The position numbers and the translations under genes were made by a program. A DNA stretch of 64,000 bases from Microbulbifer sp. YPW1 (lineage in GTDB: Bacteria > Pseudomonadota > Gammaproteobacteria > Pseudomonadales > Cellvibrionaceae): NCBI RefSeq assembly GCF_013367775.1, contig NZ_CP055157.1, positions 2,249,001-2,313,000 of the forward strand, given 5' to 3'. Below are positions 8,081 through 16,328 of this stretch, one piece after another; the stretch's first letter is position 1; each line of letters begins with the position of its first letter. The notes under the pieces were generated by a model. It saw only the letters and a program-made list of their open reading frames with translations, ran no database searches and was not told the DNA's origin.

Positions 8081-9541
8081 ATGAATACCACCGTCAGCAG
8101 TGGTGCGGCAGTTGATGCTGCGCCTGGAATTGCACCTTCCGCAGGTTCCGCAGAAACCAATCACGGCCTGGTCATCGCCATCAGCGGTGTCGCCACCATC
8201 GGCGGCTTCCTGTTCGGGTTCGACAGTGGTGTTATCAACGGGACCGTGGATGGCCTGCAAGCTGCATTCAATTCCGACAGCGCCGGCACTGGTTTCAATG
8301 TGGCCTCGATGCTGCTCGGTTGTGCCATCGGCGCATTCTTCGCCGGCACCCTGGCGGACAAGTATGGCCGTAAGGCACTGCTGATTGTCTCCGCTATCAT
8401 GTTCATCGTTTCTGCCTGGGGCTCCGGTATTGCCACCGGCTCCCTGGAGTTTGTCTTCTACCGCATTCTCGGTGGCCTTGCGGTCGGTGCGGCCAGTGTG
8501 ATGACCCCCGCTTATATCAGTGAGGTGGCGCCCGCTGCCTACCGCGGGCGGCTGGCCACGGTACAGCAGGTGGCGATCATCAGTGGCCTTACCGCGGCAT
8601 TCCTCAGTAACTATGCCATCGCCAAATTCGCCGGCGCTTCCACTACCGAGTTCTGGATGGGCTTTGAGGCCTGGCGCTGGATGTTCTGGATAGAACTGCT
8701 CCCCGCGGCTATTTTCCTGATCGGCCTGTATTTCATTCCCGAAAGCCCGCGCTTCCTGGTGGCCAGCGGTCGCGGTGATACCGCTCGCTCGGTGCTGACC
8801 CGCCTGTTCGGCGAGCGCGCGGCCGGCGACAAGGAGCGGGATATCCGCGCTTCCCTGGCCGACGACCACCGCCCCAGCCTGTCTGATCTCAAGGACGCAA
8901 AAACCGGCAAGCTGCGCAGCATTGTGTGGGTTGGTATCGGTCTCGCGGTCTTCCAGCAGTTGGTGGGAATCAATGTGGTGTTCTATTACGGCGCGGTGTT
9001 GTGGCAGTCGGTGGGCTTCACCGAGAGCGATGCGCTGTTGATCAATGTGGTATCCGGTGCGGTCAGTATTGCCGCAGTGATTACCGCGCTGATCCTGGTA
9101 GACAAAATCGGCCGCAAACCACTGTTGTGGGTGGGTTCCATCGGCATGGCGGTGACCCTGGCGATCATGGCAGTGTCGTTTTCCCGGGCGACGCTCGGTG
9201 AAGACGGCGGACTCAGCCTGTCGGATTCTGTCGGCACTATTGCACTGATTGCCGCCAATGCTTACGTGGTCTTCTTCAATGCGTCCTGGGGCCCGGTGAT
9301 GTGGGTGATGCTCGGCGAGATGTTCCCGAACCAGATCCGCGGTTCCGGTCTCGCCGTAGCCGGCCTCGCCCAGTGGCTGGCCAACTTCGGCATTACCCTG
9401 TCGTTCCCGGTACTGCTGGTCAGTATCCAACTCTCAGGCAGCTATGGTATTTATGCACTCTGTGCGTTCATCTCGATCTTCTTCGTCAGCAAATATGTGC
9501 GCGAGACCAAGGGGCGCGAGCTGGAGCAGATGCAGGGCTGA
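8081..9541 (+). CDS. Sugar porter family MFS transporter (hexose/proton symporter type)
   Basis: A 486-residue protein with 12 helices and all sugar-porter marks: GGFLFGFDSGVING in helix 1, DKYGRK and DKIGRK after helices 2 and 8, PESPRFL after helix 6, QQLVGINVVFYYG in helix 7 and a C-terminal RETKGRELE. These match GlcP/XylE-type symporters. The substrate cannot be told; glucose, galactose, xylose and similar sugars are all possible. It has its own promoter with a LacI-type operator, suggesting induction by a sugar. A TIM-barrel sugar-isomerase-like gene follows about 100 bases later and may be co-transcribed. Confidence 0.88.
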   Translation: MNTTVSSGAAVDAAPGIAPSAGSAETNHGLVIAISGVATIGGFLFGFDSGVINGTVDGLQAAFNSDSAGTGFNVASMLLGCAIGAFFAGTLADKYGRKALLIVSAIMFIVSAWGSGIATGSLEFVFYRILGGLAVGAASVMTPAYISEVAPAAYRGRLATVQQVAIISGLTAAFLSNYAIAKFAGASTTEFWMGFEAWRWMFWIELLPAAIFLIGLYFIPESPRFLVASGRGDTARSVLTRLFGERAAGDKERDIRASLADDHRPSLSDLKDAKTGKLRSIVWVGIGLAVFQQLVGINVVFYYGAVLWQSVGFTESDALLINVVSGAVSIAAVITALILVDKIGRKPLLWVGSIGMAVTLAIMAVSFSRATLGEDGGLSLSDSVGTIALIAANAYVVFFNASWGPVMWVMLGEMFPNQIRGSGLAVAGLAQWLANFGITLSFPVLLVSIQLSGSYGIYALCAFISIFFVSKYVRETKGRELEQMQG

Positions 9542-9643
9542 TTTTCCAGGAAGGTCCGCATTACCAGTGTTGAGTGGGTATTCGCCCCACGCGGGCCGTC
9601 GCCCAGAATGATTTCTGGGGTCGTACTTACGAGAGCGCTGACA

Positions 9644-10495
9644 ATGAAAAACAAAATGAACCGTAGAGACTTCCTCAACCTTTCAGTAGCAGCGATTACA
9701 TCCAGTATGTTGCCCTCAGCGCTGGCGGGGAGCGGAACTGCTAATCGCTCTCTGGTCCCGGTGAGTGGTGTGCAGCTATATACAGTCCGTACATTGATGG
9801 AAAAGGATGTTGCTGAAACCCTGAAGGCGCTAGCCGCCATCGGCTACAAACAGGTCGAGTTTGCGGGTTACTATGGCGTCAAACCCGGTGAGATTCGGCG
9901 AGTGCTCAATGGGGAGGGGCTTGAGGCTCCATCCGCGCATCTGCAGCTCTCGCAATTGCGGGAAAACTTTGCCGAAAGCCTGGAAACTGTAGCGGAAATC
10001 GGTCACCGCTATGCTGTGTTGCCCTGGCTTGCAGAGGAAGAACGCACTCCGGACAATTACCGCCGGCTGGCGGATGAGCTCAACCTCTGGGCAGAGCAAT
10101 TCCGCACGGTGGGAATTCAGCTTGCCTATCACAATCACGATTTTGAATTCCACGTAACGGACGGCTTCCTCCCGTATCATCATCTGCTGGAAGCCACCGA
10201 CCCTCAGCTCGTCAGTTTCGAAATGGACCTGTTCTGGGTGCACAAGGCCGGGCGAGATCCCTTGGAGTATTTCAGTAATTATCCCGGTCGCTTCCCTCTT
10301 TGGCATATCAAGGATATGGACAGTGCAGGGAATATGGTGAGTGTCGGCGCGGGGCTGATCGATTTCCCCGAGATTTTCAAGGCAGCGAAAGCCGCTGGTT
10401 ACCAGTTTGGCTATGTTGAGCACGATAACCCGGAGAATCCATTGCAGTCGGTATCCGCCAGCCTGGCGGCAGTGCGGAACTGGAACGGCCTCTGA
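9644..10495 (+). CDS. Tat-exported TIM-barrel protein (sugar phosphate isomerase/epimerase family)
   Basis: I chose ATG 9644, giving 283 residues beginning MKNKMNRRDFLNLS: a twin-arginine signal with a hydrophobic stretch and an ALAG cleavage region near residue 30. An upstream ATG at 9608 would only lengthen the N-terminus. The mature part is an AP-endonuclease-2-like barrel: GVQLYTVR at the first strand, AYHNHDFEF and EMDLFWV in the middle, WHIKDMD and YVEHDNP near the end, with His, Asp and Glu residues placed to bind a divalent metal. Periplasmic homologues are often linked to sugar oxidation or inositol-like pathways, but the substrate is unknown. Placement after the sugar porter suggests related use. 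Confidence 0.82.
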   Translation: MKNKMNRRDFLNLSVAAITSSMLPSALAGSGTANRSLVPVSGVQLYTVRTLMEKDVAETLKALAAIGYKQVEFAGYYGVKPGEIRRVLNGEGLEAPSAHLQLSQLRENFAESLETVAEIGHRYAVLPWLAEEERTPDNYRRLADELNLWAEQFRTVGIQLAYHNHDFEFHVTDGFLPYHHLLEATDPQLVSFEMDLFWVHKAGRDPLEYFSNYPGRFPLWHIKDMDSAGNMVSVGAGLIDFPEIFKAAKAAGYQFGYVEHDNPENPLQSVSASLAAVRNWNGL

Positions 10496-10586
10496 CTCGT
10501 CCTTAGTCGCAGAAGGTTTGAGATTTTCCCTCCAGTGCGCGAGCATATCCCGTTTGTCGTACTGAACCCCGCTGGGAAAACCTCTC

Positions 10587-11966
10587 ATGTCATTTATCGA
10601 ATCCCTGGATTCCGCGCTCAATACCTTCGTCGCCTACGCCTGGGGCACGCCGCTACTGGTGTTGCTGGTGGGTGGCGGCCTGTTTCTGCTGATCAGCTCC
10701 CGCGGCCGTCCCTATCGCCACCTGGGCCACAGCATCGACCTGTTGCGGGGCAAGTACGACGATCCCGATGATCCCGGCCAGGTTCCCCACCGCCAGGCAC
10801 TGTCCACCGCATTATCCGGTACCCTCGGTCTGGGCAATATTGCCGGGGTGGCGATTGCCATCAGTACCGGTGGCCCCGGGGCGATCCTGTGGATGTGGGT
10901 GACCGCACTGGTCGGGGTGGCGACCAAGTTCTACACCGCAACCCTGGCGGTGATGTATCGCGGCCGCGACAGCAACGGCGAAATCCAGGGCGGCCCCATG
11001 TATGTGATCCGCGAAGGGCTGGGCAAGCGCTGGCAGCCGCTGGCTTATCTGTTCGCCATTGCCGGCCTGTGCGGCCTGCTGCCTTCCTTCCAGTCCAACC
11101 AGACGGTGCAGTTGCTGCGGGTTTCATTTGCCGAGCCACTGGGCTGGGTCTCTGCGGATAGTGCGTTTGCGTTCGAACTCGGCCTGGGTGTGGCCCTGGC
11201 GCTGGCCGCGCTGGTGGTGATTTCCGGGCGTATTCAGCGTATCGGTCGCTTCGCGGTGCGCATCGTGCCGGCGATGGTGGTGTTCTACCTGTTACTGACC
11301 CTGGGCGTGATCGGTTATTTCTGGCAGGAAATTCCCGCGGCATTCGCACTGATTATTTCCGATGCGTTTACCGGTAAAGCGGTGGCTGGCGGCGCGCTGG
11401 GCGCGGTGATCACCACCGGTATCAGCCGCGGCGCCTTCTCCAATGAGGCGGGCATCGGCACTGAGTCCCTGGCCCACGGCGCGGCCAAGACGACCGAGCC
11501 GGTGCGCGAGGGCGTGGTGGCGATGGTGGGCCCCATTGTGGATACCCTGATCATCTGTACCTGTACCGCGCTGGTGATTCTGCTTACCGGTGTGTGGCAG
11601 CACGGCGAGGGCATCGAAGGCGTATCGCTCACTGCAAATGCCTTTAGCAGCGTGTTTGGTGGCTGGGGGCCCGTACTGCTGCTGGTGATGGTGGTACCGC
11701 TGGCCTTCAGTACTATTGTCACTTTCTGGTATTACGGCATGAAGTGTTTCGTATTCCTGTTTGGCAACCGCTTTCAGGTGATCTACACCATCCTTTACCT
11801 TTTGCTGATCGTATTTGGTGCGGTGGCTTCACTGAATATCGTCAATAACCTGATTATCGGTATGTATGCGGTGATGGCGATTCCCACCATGGTGTCCACC
11901 CTGCGCCTGTCTGGTCGGGTAAATCGGGCTGCGCACGATTATTTTGTGAAAACTACGGGTGCGTAA
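10587..11966 (+). CDS. Alanine/glycine:cation symporter (AGCS family)
   Basis: A 459-residue integral membrane protein. Family motifs are clear: QALSTALSGTLGLGNIAGVA, GPGAILWMWVTALVG, EIQGGPMYVIREGL and GISRGAFSNEAGIGTE. These match sodium-coupled alanine/glycine carriers of the AgcS/DagA type. Length is normal. It stands alone, with about 90 bases upstream and no obvious partner; its link to the neighbouring sugar genes is unclear. The ribosome-binding site is weak. Confidence 0.9.
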   Translation: MSFIESLDSALNTFVAYAWGTPLLVLLVGGGLFLLISSRGRPYRHLGHSIDLLRGKYDDPDDPGQVPHRQALSTALSGTLGLGNIAGVAIAISTGGPGAILWMWVTALVGVATKFYTATLAVMYRGRDSNGEIQGGPMYVIREGLGKRWQPLAYLFAIAGLCGLLPSFQSNQTVQLLRVSFAEPLGWVSADSAFAFELGLGVALALAALVVISGRIQRIGRFAVRIVPAMVVFYLLLTLGVIGYFWQEIPAAFALIISDAFTGKAVAGGALGAVITTGISRGAFSNEAGIGTESLAHGAAKTTEPVREGVVAMVGPIVDTLIICTCTALVILLTGVWQHGEGIEGVSLTANAFSSVFGGWGPVLLLVMVVPLAFSTIVTFWYYGMKCFVFLFGNRFQVIYTILYLLLIVFGAVASLNIVNNLIIGMYAVMAIPTMVSTLRLSGRVNRAAHDYFVKTTGA

Positions 11967-12098
11967 GGTGCGTGTTTTTTCGCTGATTTAATCAGTATTT
12001 CATCAGTGCCGAGTTTTATTGCCTGTGTTATTTTTGGGCAGGCTTGAATGGTTTTCAGGCGCCCCACAAAAATAGTTCCGTAAACCGGAGTGATTTTG

Positions 12099-12114
12099 TG
12101 TGAGGGCGCTCACA
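12099..12114. promoter_or_regulatory. Candidate CRP/Vfr binding site upstream of the bactofilin gene
   Basis: TGTGAGGGCGCTCACA has perfect TGTGA-N6-TCACA arms, matching the core consensus of CRP-type sites. It lies 120-135 bases upstream of the bactofilin start. The rest of 11967-12233 has no gene or clear terminator. Confidence 0.5.
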
Positions 12115-12233
12115 AACTTGGCGCACGCTTTGATTTTTGTCTCACCAGCTATGGGAACCAGTGGAAAAAAGCGCTAAAAACGCTGCTTACCTAAAAACAT
12201 AAACTTTCTCTACGGTTACAGTTAGGTGGCACA

Positions 12234-12842
12234 ATGGCGAACCCTCTCGATCCCAAACCAGACGCAAATCTGGATTCCAATTCTTTTCTTTCCGGTATGA
12301 ACGAAAATGGTGCGAGCGAGCGTCCGTTTGCGGACAAACTCGAATCCACCATGGCGAAGGATCGCTCTGTGATCGGTAAAAACATCAAGTTCCGCGGCGA
12401 ACTGATCGGCACCGAAGACCTGCACATTGAAGGCACCATCGAAGGTACCGTGATTATGGAAGGCCACGACCTGTCCATCGGTCGCGAAGGTGAAATCAAC
12501 GCGAACATCCACGCGCAGAATATCGTGATCAACGGTACCCTCACCGGTGATGCACTGGCAGATGAGCTGATCGAGATCCGCAACACCGCGGTAGTCAAAG
12601 GCAACCTGATTGCCCCGCGTATCCAGCTGGACGACGGCGGTAAGTTCCGCGGCTCCATGGATATGGTCGATACCGATGACGAGATGAAAGCGCGTCACAG
12701 CGAATTCAAAGAGAAGCTGGTTCACCCGAACCTGCCGCCCAAAGATGAAGCACCGGCGCGTGCCGCTGCTGCGAAAAAGTCTTTTGCCCCCAAAGACAGC
12801 GCCAAGGATGCGGCCAAGGAAGTCGAGTCAGCGGATAGCTGA
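12234..12842 (+). CDS. Bactofilin family polymer-forming cytoskeletal protein
   Basis: A 202-residue protein. The bactofilin beta-helix core spans about residues 43-148 (SVIGKNIKFRGELIG, then HIEGTIEGTV, INANIHAQ and VVKGNLIAPRI), flanked by a disordered N-terminus and an Ala/Lys-rich tail. Bactofilins form nucleotide-free filaments that position cell-wall or polar machinery, often at the inner membrane. It is the first gene of a co-directional block that continues with a methyltransferase-like protein and a ZorA/ZorB-like pair, at gaps of 87 and 61 bases. Whether it belongs functionally with them is inference. A CRP-type site lies upstream. Confidence 0.9.
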   Translation: MANPLDPKPDANLDSNSFLSGMNENGASERPFADKLESTMAKDRSVIGKNIKFRGELIGTEDLHIEGTIEGTVIMEGHDLSIGREGEINANIHAQNIVINGTLTGDALADELIEIRNTAVVKGNLIAPRIQLDDGGKFRGSMDMVDTDDEMKARHSEFKEKLVHPNLPPKDEAPARAAAAKKSFAPKDSAKDAAKEVESADS

Positions 12843-12929
12843 TTGCAGATGACTCGACAGCGGCGCTGTTCCCTCTGACGGCGCCGCTTTTCAATTCCAG
12901 GCTCACGCCCCAAACCTTTGCGATAACCG

Positions 12930-14141
12930 ATGCAACACCGTTCTTTTGGCCTCGCTGCGTTAACGACCGAGATGGTCAAAAGCGGGGACAGAATCCTCGA
13001 TCTTGGACCGCTCTCATCCGGGACCACCCAGGCTTTTCTCGGCCTAAATTGCCAGTGTCATATCGAAGACCTGGTGGAATACCTGACGGAAAACCAATCC
13101 TGCAGTGATCCGCTGGCGGCACTGGAAGCGCACCTTCTGCCCAAGCCCGCCAACCTGAAATTCGATGTCATTCTGTGCTGGGATCTGCTCAACTTCCTCG
13201 ATCTGGAAGTCATCGAACACCTTATCCAGTTACTCAAGCCGCACCTCAAGCAGGGCACGATTCTGCACACCATGCGCTATACCGGCCGCAACCAGCCGGA
13301 AAAGCCGCGACGTTTTCGCTTGCTGGAGGATTTCTGTTTCGAGTACGTGGATGACCCCGAGTACCCGGAAGTCCCGTCCAAGGGGCATTCCACGGTAACC
13401 CTGCTCAAGTGCATGGACCGGTTCAGCCTGTTCAATTCACTGATGAAGCGGGAGGGTATGGACCAGAACGTGACCGAGCACTTCCTGGAGTACGACAGCG
13501 TCACCTCACGCAATCAGGTACGCAGTGGTGGAGCCTCCGATGTCAGTGCTTACTTCAACACCGTGAAGGACGATGAGCGTCTCGAATTTGCCGGTATTGA
13601 AAAAGCACTGGCCGCATTGCCTGCGGCCAGTACCGTGCTCGATTGTGGGCGTAAAAACGGCCGCAATATCGATGCACTGAAAAAGAAAGTGGGCGCTCTG
13701 TATGTCGAGGACCTGCACGCATCCCTGGCGTGGCGAAGAAAGACCCACGGTGAGGGCACCGGCTTTAGCGAGTCCATGTTCAGTTTTGACAAGGGTGCGC
13801 GGCTGGATGGAGCCTTCCTGTGGGATCTGCTGAATTACTGTTCCCTGGAACAGGTTCAGGCGCTGGGAGACCTGCTGGCGGAGCGTATGAATACCGGCGC
13901 GACGCTACATTTCCTGGTGTACAAGTCTGCACAGCAGCCGGAGCGGCCGTCGATGTTCGAAGTGCTGGAGGATGGTCGCGTGGCAGTTACCGGTGTTTCC
14001 AGTAAACGTTGTGCGCGCAATCTGGGCAGTACCGCGGACCTGATGCGGCTGTTGCCGAATTACCGCCTGTACAGTCACCACCTTGGCCGCTTGCCGACCG
14101 GGGAATCCTTTCAGGAATTTGTGCTGCAACTGAAGGGCTGA
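12930..14141 (+). CDS. Protein with two tandem methyltransferase-like halves
   Basis: A 403-residue soluble protein. The first half has RILDLGPLSSG (21-31) and CWDLLNFLDLE (83-93), ending in RRFRLLED (127-134). The second repeats the order: STVLDCGRKNG (234-244), LWDLLNYCSLE (297-307) and SMFEVLED (341-348). Each half resembles a class I SAM-methyltransferase fold (motif I, then a strand near motif IV followed by a helix), but motif I is degenerate in both, so activity is doubtful. I do not recognise a named family. It sits between bactofilin and the ZorA-like gene, all on the plus strand. A role as a scaffold or sensor is possible; nothing proves it. Confidence 0.7.
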   Translation: MQHRSFGLAALTTEMVKSGDRILDLGPLSSGTTQAFLGLNCQCHIEDLVEYLTENQSCSDPLAALEAHLLPKPANLKFDVILCWDLLNFLDLEVIEHLIQLLKPHLKQGTILHTMRYTGRNQPEKPRRFRLLEDFCFEYVDDPEYPEVPSKGHSTVTLLKCMDRFSLFNSLMKREGMDQNVTEHFLEYDSVTSRNQVRSGGASDVSAYFNTVKDDERLEFAGIEKALAALPAASTVLDCGRKNGRNIDALKKKVGALYVEDLHASLAWRRKTHGEGTGFSESMFSFDKGARLDGAFLWDLLNYCSLEQVQALGDLLAERMNTGATLHFLVYKSAQQPERPSMFEVLEDGRVAVTGVSSKRCARNLGSTADLMRLLPNYRLYSHHLGRLPTGESFQEFVLQLKG

Positions 14142-14202
14142 ATACACGCTGTTTGAGCACGCTTTTTGAGTACCTATTTGAAAAAGTCTCGAGAAAAACA
14201 AC

Positions 14203-15585
14203 ATGTCTGAATTATTACGTTCTGTATTTCTTGCTCTCAGCCCGGATGCGGTGACCGAGGGATTCCTTTACCTGATGCTGTCACTGTTCGCCCTGGCGGT
14301 GGTGTGCCGGTTTGTCCGTCGCGGCGGCGAGTTTGTGGAACAGGCACCGGGACTGCTGACCTCTCTCGGTATTCTCGGCACCTTTACCGGGGTGATTATC
14401 GGGCTATTTGAATTCAGCCTGGTGGATATCGATCAGAGTATCGCGACCCTGCTGGATGGTCTGAAGACCGCGTTTATCACCAGCGTGTGCGGTATCGGCC
14501 TCTCCATAATCTTGCGCGCGCTGACCCGCTTTATTCCGATTCCCGGTGACAGTGCCGGGCCGGAGACTGACCTGGCGGACATACAGCAGTCGCTGCAACA
14601 GATGCAGGCCGCCCTGGTGGAAGGGCAGGAGCGTCAGCTGAAGCAGAGTGAAAACCAGCTGACGGAATTTTCCGAACAGATTTCCCGCGCCCTGGTTTCC
14701 GAAATGGAACAGGTGGTGCAGCGCTTCAACGAGCGCGTGGAAGCGCAGTTCGGTGAGAACATGACCCGTTTCGGTGAGAACTTCGCCCAGTTCGATGCCA
14801 TGGTGGCCACGCTGAGCAAGGAATACAAGGCGCACGAAGAGCGTGTCGAGTACTGGTCCGAACACTGCGACACCGCGGTTATCGGTATGGTGCAGGTGGC
14901 GCGGGATCTGCAGCAGGTACATCAGCAGCTGGCGGAAGTGCCGCAATTCTTTGAAGGTATGCAAGGATTTGGCAAGGACGTGCGCGAGCAGATGCAGGCG
15001 CTCAATGTACAGCTGGAGCGTTACGGACAGGTCAGTGCTCAGGTTCAGGAAGTCATGCCGCAGCTGGGTGACCGCATCGCCCAGTTTGTGGAAGGTATCG
15101 ATGTGGTGCAGCAGGTCATGACCAGCGACATGAAGCAGTCCCTGGTCAGCATTGCCCAGCAGAGCGAATTGCTCGGCGCCCAGATCCAGGCGGTTTCCGG
15201 GGCATTCGAAAAGATGTCGAGCCTGGATGCGGACTTTATCCAGTCCCTGGTGCAGGAATCGGTGACCACCCATCGCAATGGCATGCAGGAGCTGGCGCTG
15301 CAGCAGGCGCGCACCCACAAGGAAATGGTGGATGCCCTCAGCCACGTTATTCGCAAGAGCATTGGCGACTCCGAAAACACCATCGGCAAGCAGTACCAGC
15401 TGGTAGAGCGCCGTATGGAAGAGGAAATCGAGGGCGTGATCAGTGCCATGGGGCAGGCCCTGGCCGCGATCAGTGGCCAGTTCACCCGGGATTACCGTCA
15501 GCTGATCGGGCAGATGCAGCGTCTTTCGGAATCCGCCGGGCGCGCCCAGCAGCAGGCGCACAGCCCCCGTGAGGAAATGGCCTAA
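14203..15585 (+). CDS. ZorA-like MotA/TolQ/ExbB proton-channel protein with long coiled-coil tail
   Basis: A 460-residue protein. Three transmembrane helices are visible (about 20-38, 50-72 and 88-106). LTSLGILGTFTGVIIGLFEF and LDGLKTAFITSVCGIGLS match the MotA/TolQ/ExbB channel core. From about residue 125 to the end it is a Gln/Glu-rich helical tail, probably coiled coil. This is the layout of ZorA, the stator of Zorya anti-phage systems, whose tail projects into the cytoplasm. The next gene encodes the matching ZorB/MotB-like partner and overlaps by one base, so the pair is coupled. No flagellar genes are nearby, which argues against MotA. Defence function is inference. Confidence 0.78.
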   Translation: MSELLRSVFLALSPDAVTEGFLYLMLSLFALAVVCRFVRRGGEFVEQAPGLLTSLGILGTFTGVIIGLFEFSLVDIDQSIATLLDGLKTAFITSVCGIGLSIILRALTRFIPIPGDSAGPETDLADIQQSLQQMQAALVEGQERQLKQSENQLTEFSEQISRALVSEMEQVVQRFNERVEAQFGENMTRFGENFAQFDAMVATLSKEYKAHEERVEYWSEHCDTAVIGMVQVARDLQQVHQQLAEVPQFFEGMQGFGKDVREQMQALNVQLERYGQVSAQVQEVMPQLGDRIAQFVEGIDVVQQVMTSDMKQSLVSIAQQSELLGAQIQAVSGAFEKMSSLDADFIQSLVQESVTTHRNGMQELALQQARTHKEMVDALSHVIRKSIGDSENTIGKQYQLVERRMEEEIEGVISAMGQALAAISGQFTRDYRQLIGQMQRLSESAGRAQQQAHSPREEMA

Positions 15586-16328
15586 TGGCCCAGTGGCCGG
15601 GAGCTCAGGGAAGAAGCCGGGTATACGCTAAGGGGACCGGTGGCGAGAGAGGCGAGGGGGATGCCTCTTGGATCAGTGTGTCGGACCTGATGGCCGGCCT
15701 GATGATGGTTTTCCTGTGTATCGCGGTGGCGATGATGCGCTCGGTGATGATCGAGCGCGAGAAAATACGCACCATCGCCATGTCGTACAAGGAAAACCAG
15801 CTGGCGATTTACGAATCCCTGCAGCGGGAATTTGCCCCGGACCTGCGCCGCTGGGGGGCGACCATCAACCGAGACACCCTGACCATCGCCTTCAATAATT
15901 CCGATGCCATGTTTGAGACCGGCGAGGCGCAGCTCAATGCAAGCTACCAGGTGGTGTTCGAGGAGTTCTTCCCGCGCTACATGAACGTACTGGCACCGTT
16001 CCGGGCGTCCATCGAAGCGGTGCGCATCGAGGGGCACACCAGCTCCGGCTGGGGGCAGTCCAGCGACCGCCACGCCATGTACTTCAACAACCTGCGACTG
16101 TCGCAGGATCGCGCGCGCTCGGTGTTGCGCTTTGTCTACACCCTGGATGCGGTCACGTCCTACAACCGATGGATGATGCAGAATGTGGCGGCGGTCGGAT
16201 ATTCATCGTCGCGGCCCATATACAATGCGGATGGCAGTGAGAATATCGACCAATCCAAGCGGGTGGCCTTTCGCGTGATTACCAATTCTGAAACCAAGAT
16301 CCACAGTATCCTCGAGGAATCCTTCTGA
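15585..16328 (+). CDS. ZorB-like OmpA/MotB-domain protein
   Basis: A 247-residue protein. A single transmembrane helix at about 31-51 carries Asp34 (SWISVSDLMAGLM), the place of the proton-binding Asp of MotB/ZorB/ExbD. The periplasmic part has an OmpA-type peptidoglycan-binding domain: a long helix (55-85), IEGHTSSG (148-155) and NLRLSQDRARSV (169-180). With the ZorA-like protein it should form a peptidoglycan-anchored, proton-driven motor complex in the inner membrane. Its start overlaps the previous stop (TAATG) and its stop overlaps the next start (TGATG), so three genes are coupled. Confidence 0.78.
   Translation: MAQWPGAQGRSRVYAKGTGGERGEGDASWISVSDLMAGLMMVFLCIAVAMMRSVMIEREKIRTIAMSYKENQLAIYESLQREFAPDLRRWGATINRDTLTIAFNNSDAMFETGEAQLNASYQVVFEEFFPRYMNVLAPFRASIEAVRIEGHTSSGWGQSSDRHAMYFNNLRLSQDRARSVLRFVYTLDAVTSYNRWMMQNVAAVGYSSSRPIYNADGSENIDQSKRVAFRVITNSETKIHSILEESF

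Noticed and set aside
7583..9430. Long minus-strand frame (615 codons) opposite the two sugar transporter genes
   Set aside because: Its translation is His/Gln/Gly/Arg-rich without any fold or motif, and it lies opposite two clear membrane transporters; it is a codon-bias shadow of GC-rich genes.
14404..15561. 385-codon minus-strand frame opposite the ZorA-like gene
   Set aside because: His/Leu/Gln-rich shadow; the plus-strand protein has clear channel motifs and coupling to its partner.
14203..16328. Flagellar motor genes motA/motB
   Set aside because: No flagellar genes are nearby, only three helices are visible instead of four, and the tail of over 300 residues fits ZorA rather than MotA.
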